From contig OY740768.1 in NCBI GenBank assembly GCA_963513935.1, positions 45,316,368 to 45,380,367 of the forward strand: 64,000 bases of DNA, given 5' to 3'. Of the stretch, positions 63,680-64,000 are shown in pieces. A program made the translations under genes and the position numbers. Origin of the DNA: Aphrophora alni (lineage: Eukaryota > Arthropoda > Insecta > Hemiptera > Aphrophoridae). Position 1 is the first letter of the stretch. Each line of letters begins with the position of its first letter. Under the pieces are notes generated by a model that saw only the letters and a list, made by a program, of their open reading frames with translations, was not told the DNA's origin and ran no database searches.

Positions 63680-64000
63680 ATACAACGTGTTTGAAAAGTC
63701 TGGGTACGGCTTAATATTTTACAAACCATAGCAGAAAACATCTATAAACTTTGCACAGTGTCATATGGCAATGTAAACTATTTTTCCTTGCTATTGCCAT
63801 GACATGACAACCATGGGGGGGGGACGGCCCACAGAGGAAATCATAGGAATCTTAAATGTAAGCACGGGTCGAGTGATACCTCATTTCAAAGAGCTCAGTT
63901 AGTAGAGTTGAATGCCGCAAACCGCATCTCAAAAGATGTATCCAATCAGAAATGGCGGGTTATTTTAGGTACACATTGTGAAGTACATTATGCGCTGCCA
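63680..64000 (+). mobile_element. Start of a mariner/Tc1-like element cut by the window edge
   Basis: ACAACGTGTTTGAAAAGTCT followed by GGGTACGG resembles the outer ends of insect mariner/Tc1-like elements (of the GTTTGAAAAGTCTGGGTAC type). The composition rises in G and C from here to the end. From the ATG at 63,806 a frame reads MTTMGGGRPTEEIIGILNVS and then stops after about 30 codons, which could be a damaged N-terminus, but I cannot match it to a helix-turn-helix family. The right end lies beyond the window. Confidence 0.4.

Overview
The window is strongly AT-rich eukaryotic DNA with no intact protein-coding gene that I can recognise. Degraded mariner/Tc1-like transposases of an insect type, a reverse-transcriptase remnant of a LINE-like element, long microsatellites (CT, TA, ATT, poly-A) and many old repeats point to intergenic or intronic DNA of an arthropod, most likely an insect. 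The species cannot be told from the sequence. Nearly all longer open frames are chance frames, or frames through microsatellites or palindromes, so few coding features are listed.

The most striking content is a set of five long inverted repeats (fold-back elements) at 12.4, 31.6, 38.05, 47.35 and 52.26 kb. In each one, both arms carry a short motif that fits a type I hammerhead ribozyme: a CUGANGA box, a helix II hairpin, GAAA, a very short helix III, a cleavage triplet, and a 3' strand that pairs with the bases just upstream of the CUGANGA box. The motif always points outward from the palindrome centre. In four of the five, one arm has an extra 28-41 base tail and the whole element lies between 12-15 base direct repeats that look like target-site duplications. 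Helix III of two or three pairs and the duplication size recall Penelope-like elements and retrozymes, whose repeats are known to carry such ribozymes. The inverted-dimer layout, and one extra base between the CUGANGA box and helix II in the motifs, are the parts I do not know from described families.

Layout. 1-43 kb: unique-looking AT-rich DNA in which at least four old, diverged copies of a multi-kilobase unit can be followed (block C at 3.3, 19.5, 25.5, 37.6 kb; block A at 4.1, 21.4, 26.9, 29.25, 40.2 kb; block B at 5.8, 22.5, 28.5, 41.9 kb, in this order), with a 1.5 kb pair (4.06-5.59 and 29.2-30.79 kb) easy to align by eye. 33-49.4 kb: four copies of a 250-300 base repeat (F), two of which flank a coding-like remnant at 48.4-48.9 kb. 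44.9-45.5 kb: a decayed transposase. 53.9-54.27 kb: the 3' end of a mariner-like element. 54.88-55.27 kb: a GC-rich element with inverted ends and a TAA duplication (PIF/Harbinger-type MITE). 56.0-56.3 kb: an unidentified GC-rich island. 58.1-58.3 kb: LINE remnant. 59.2-61.06 kb: pyrimidine-rich stretch with weak coding signs on the minus strand. 63.68-64.0 kb: the start of another element cut by the window edge.

No genes act together here. The window reads as a repeat-rich gene desert shaped by duplication and by several classes of mobile element.
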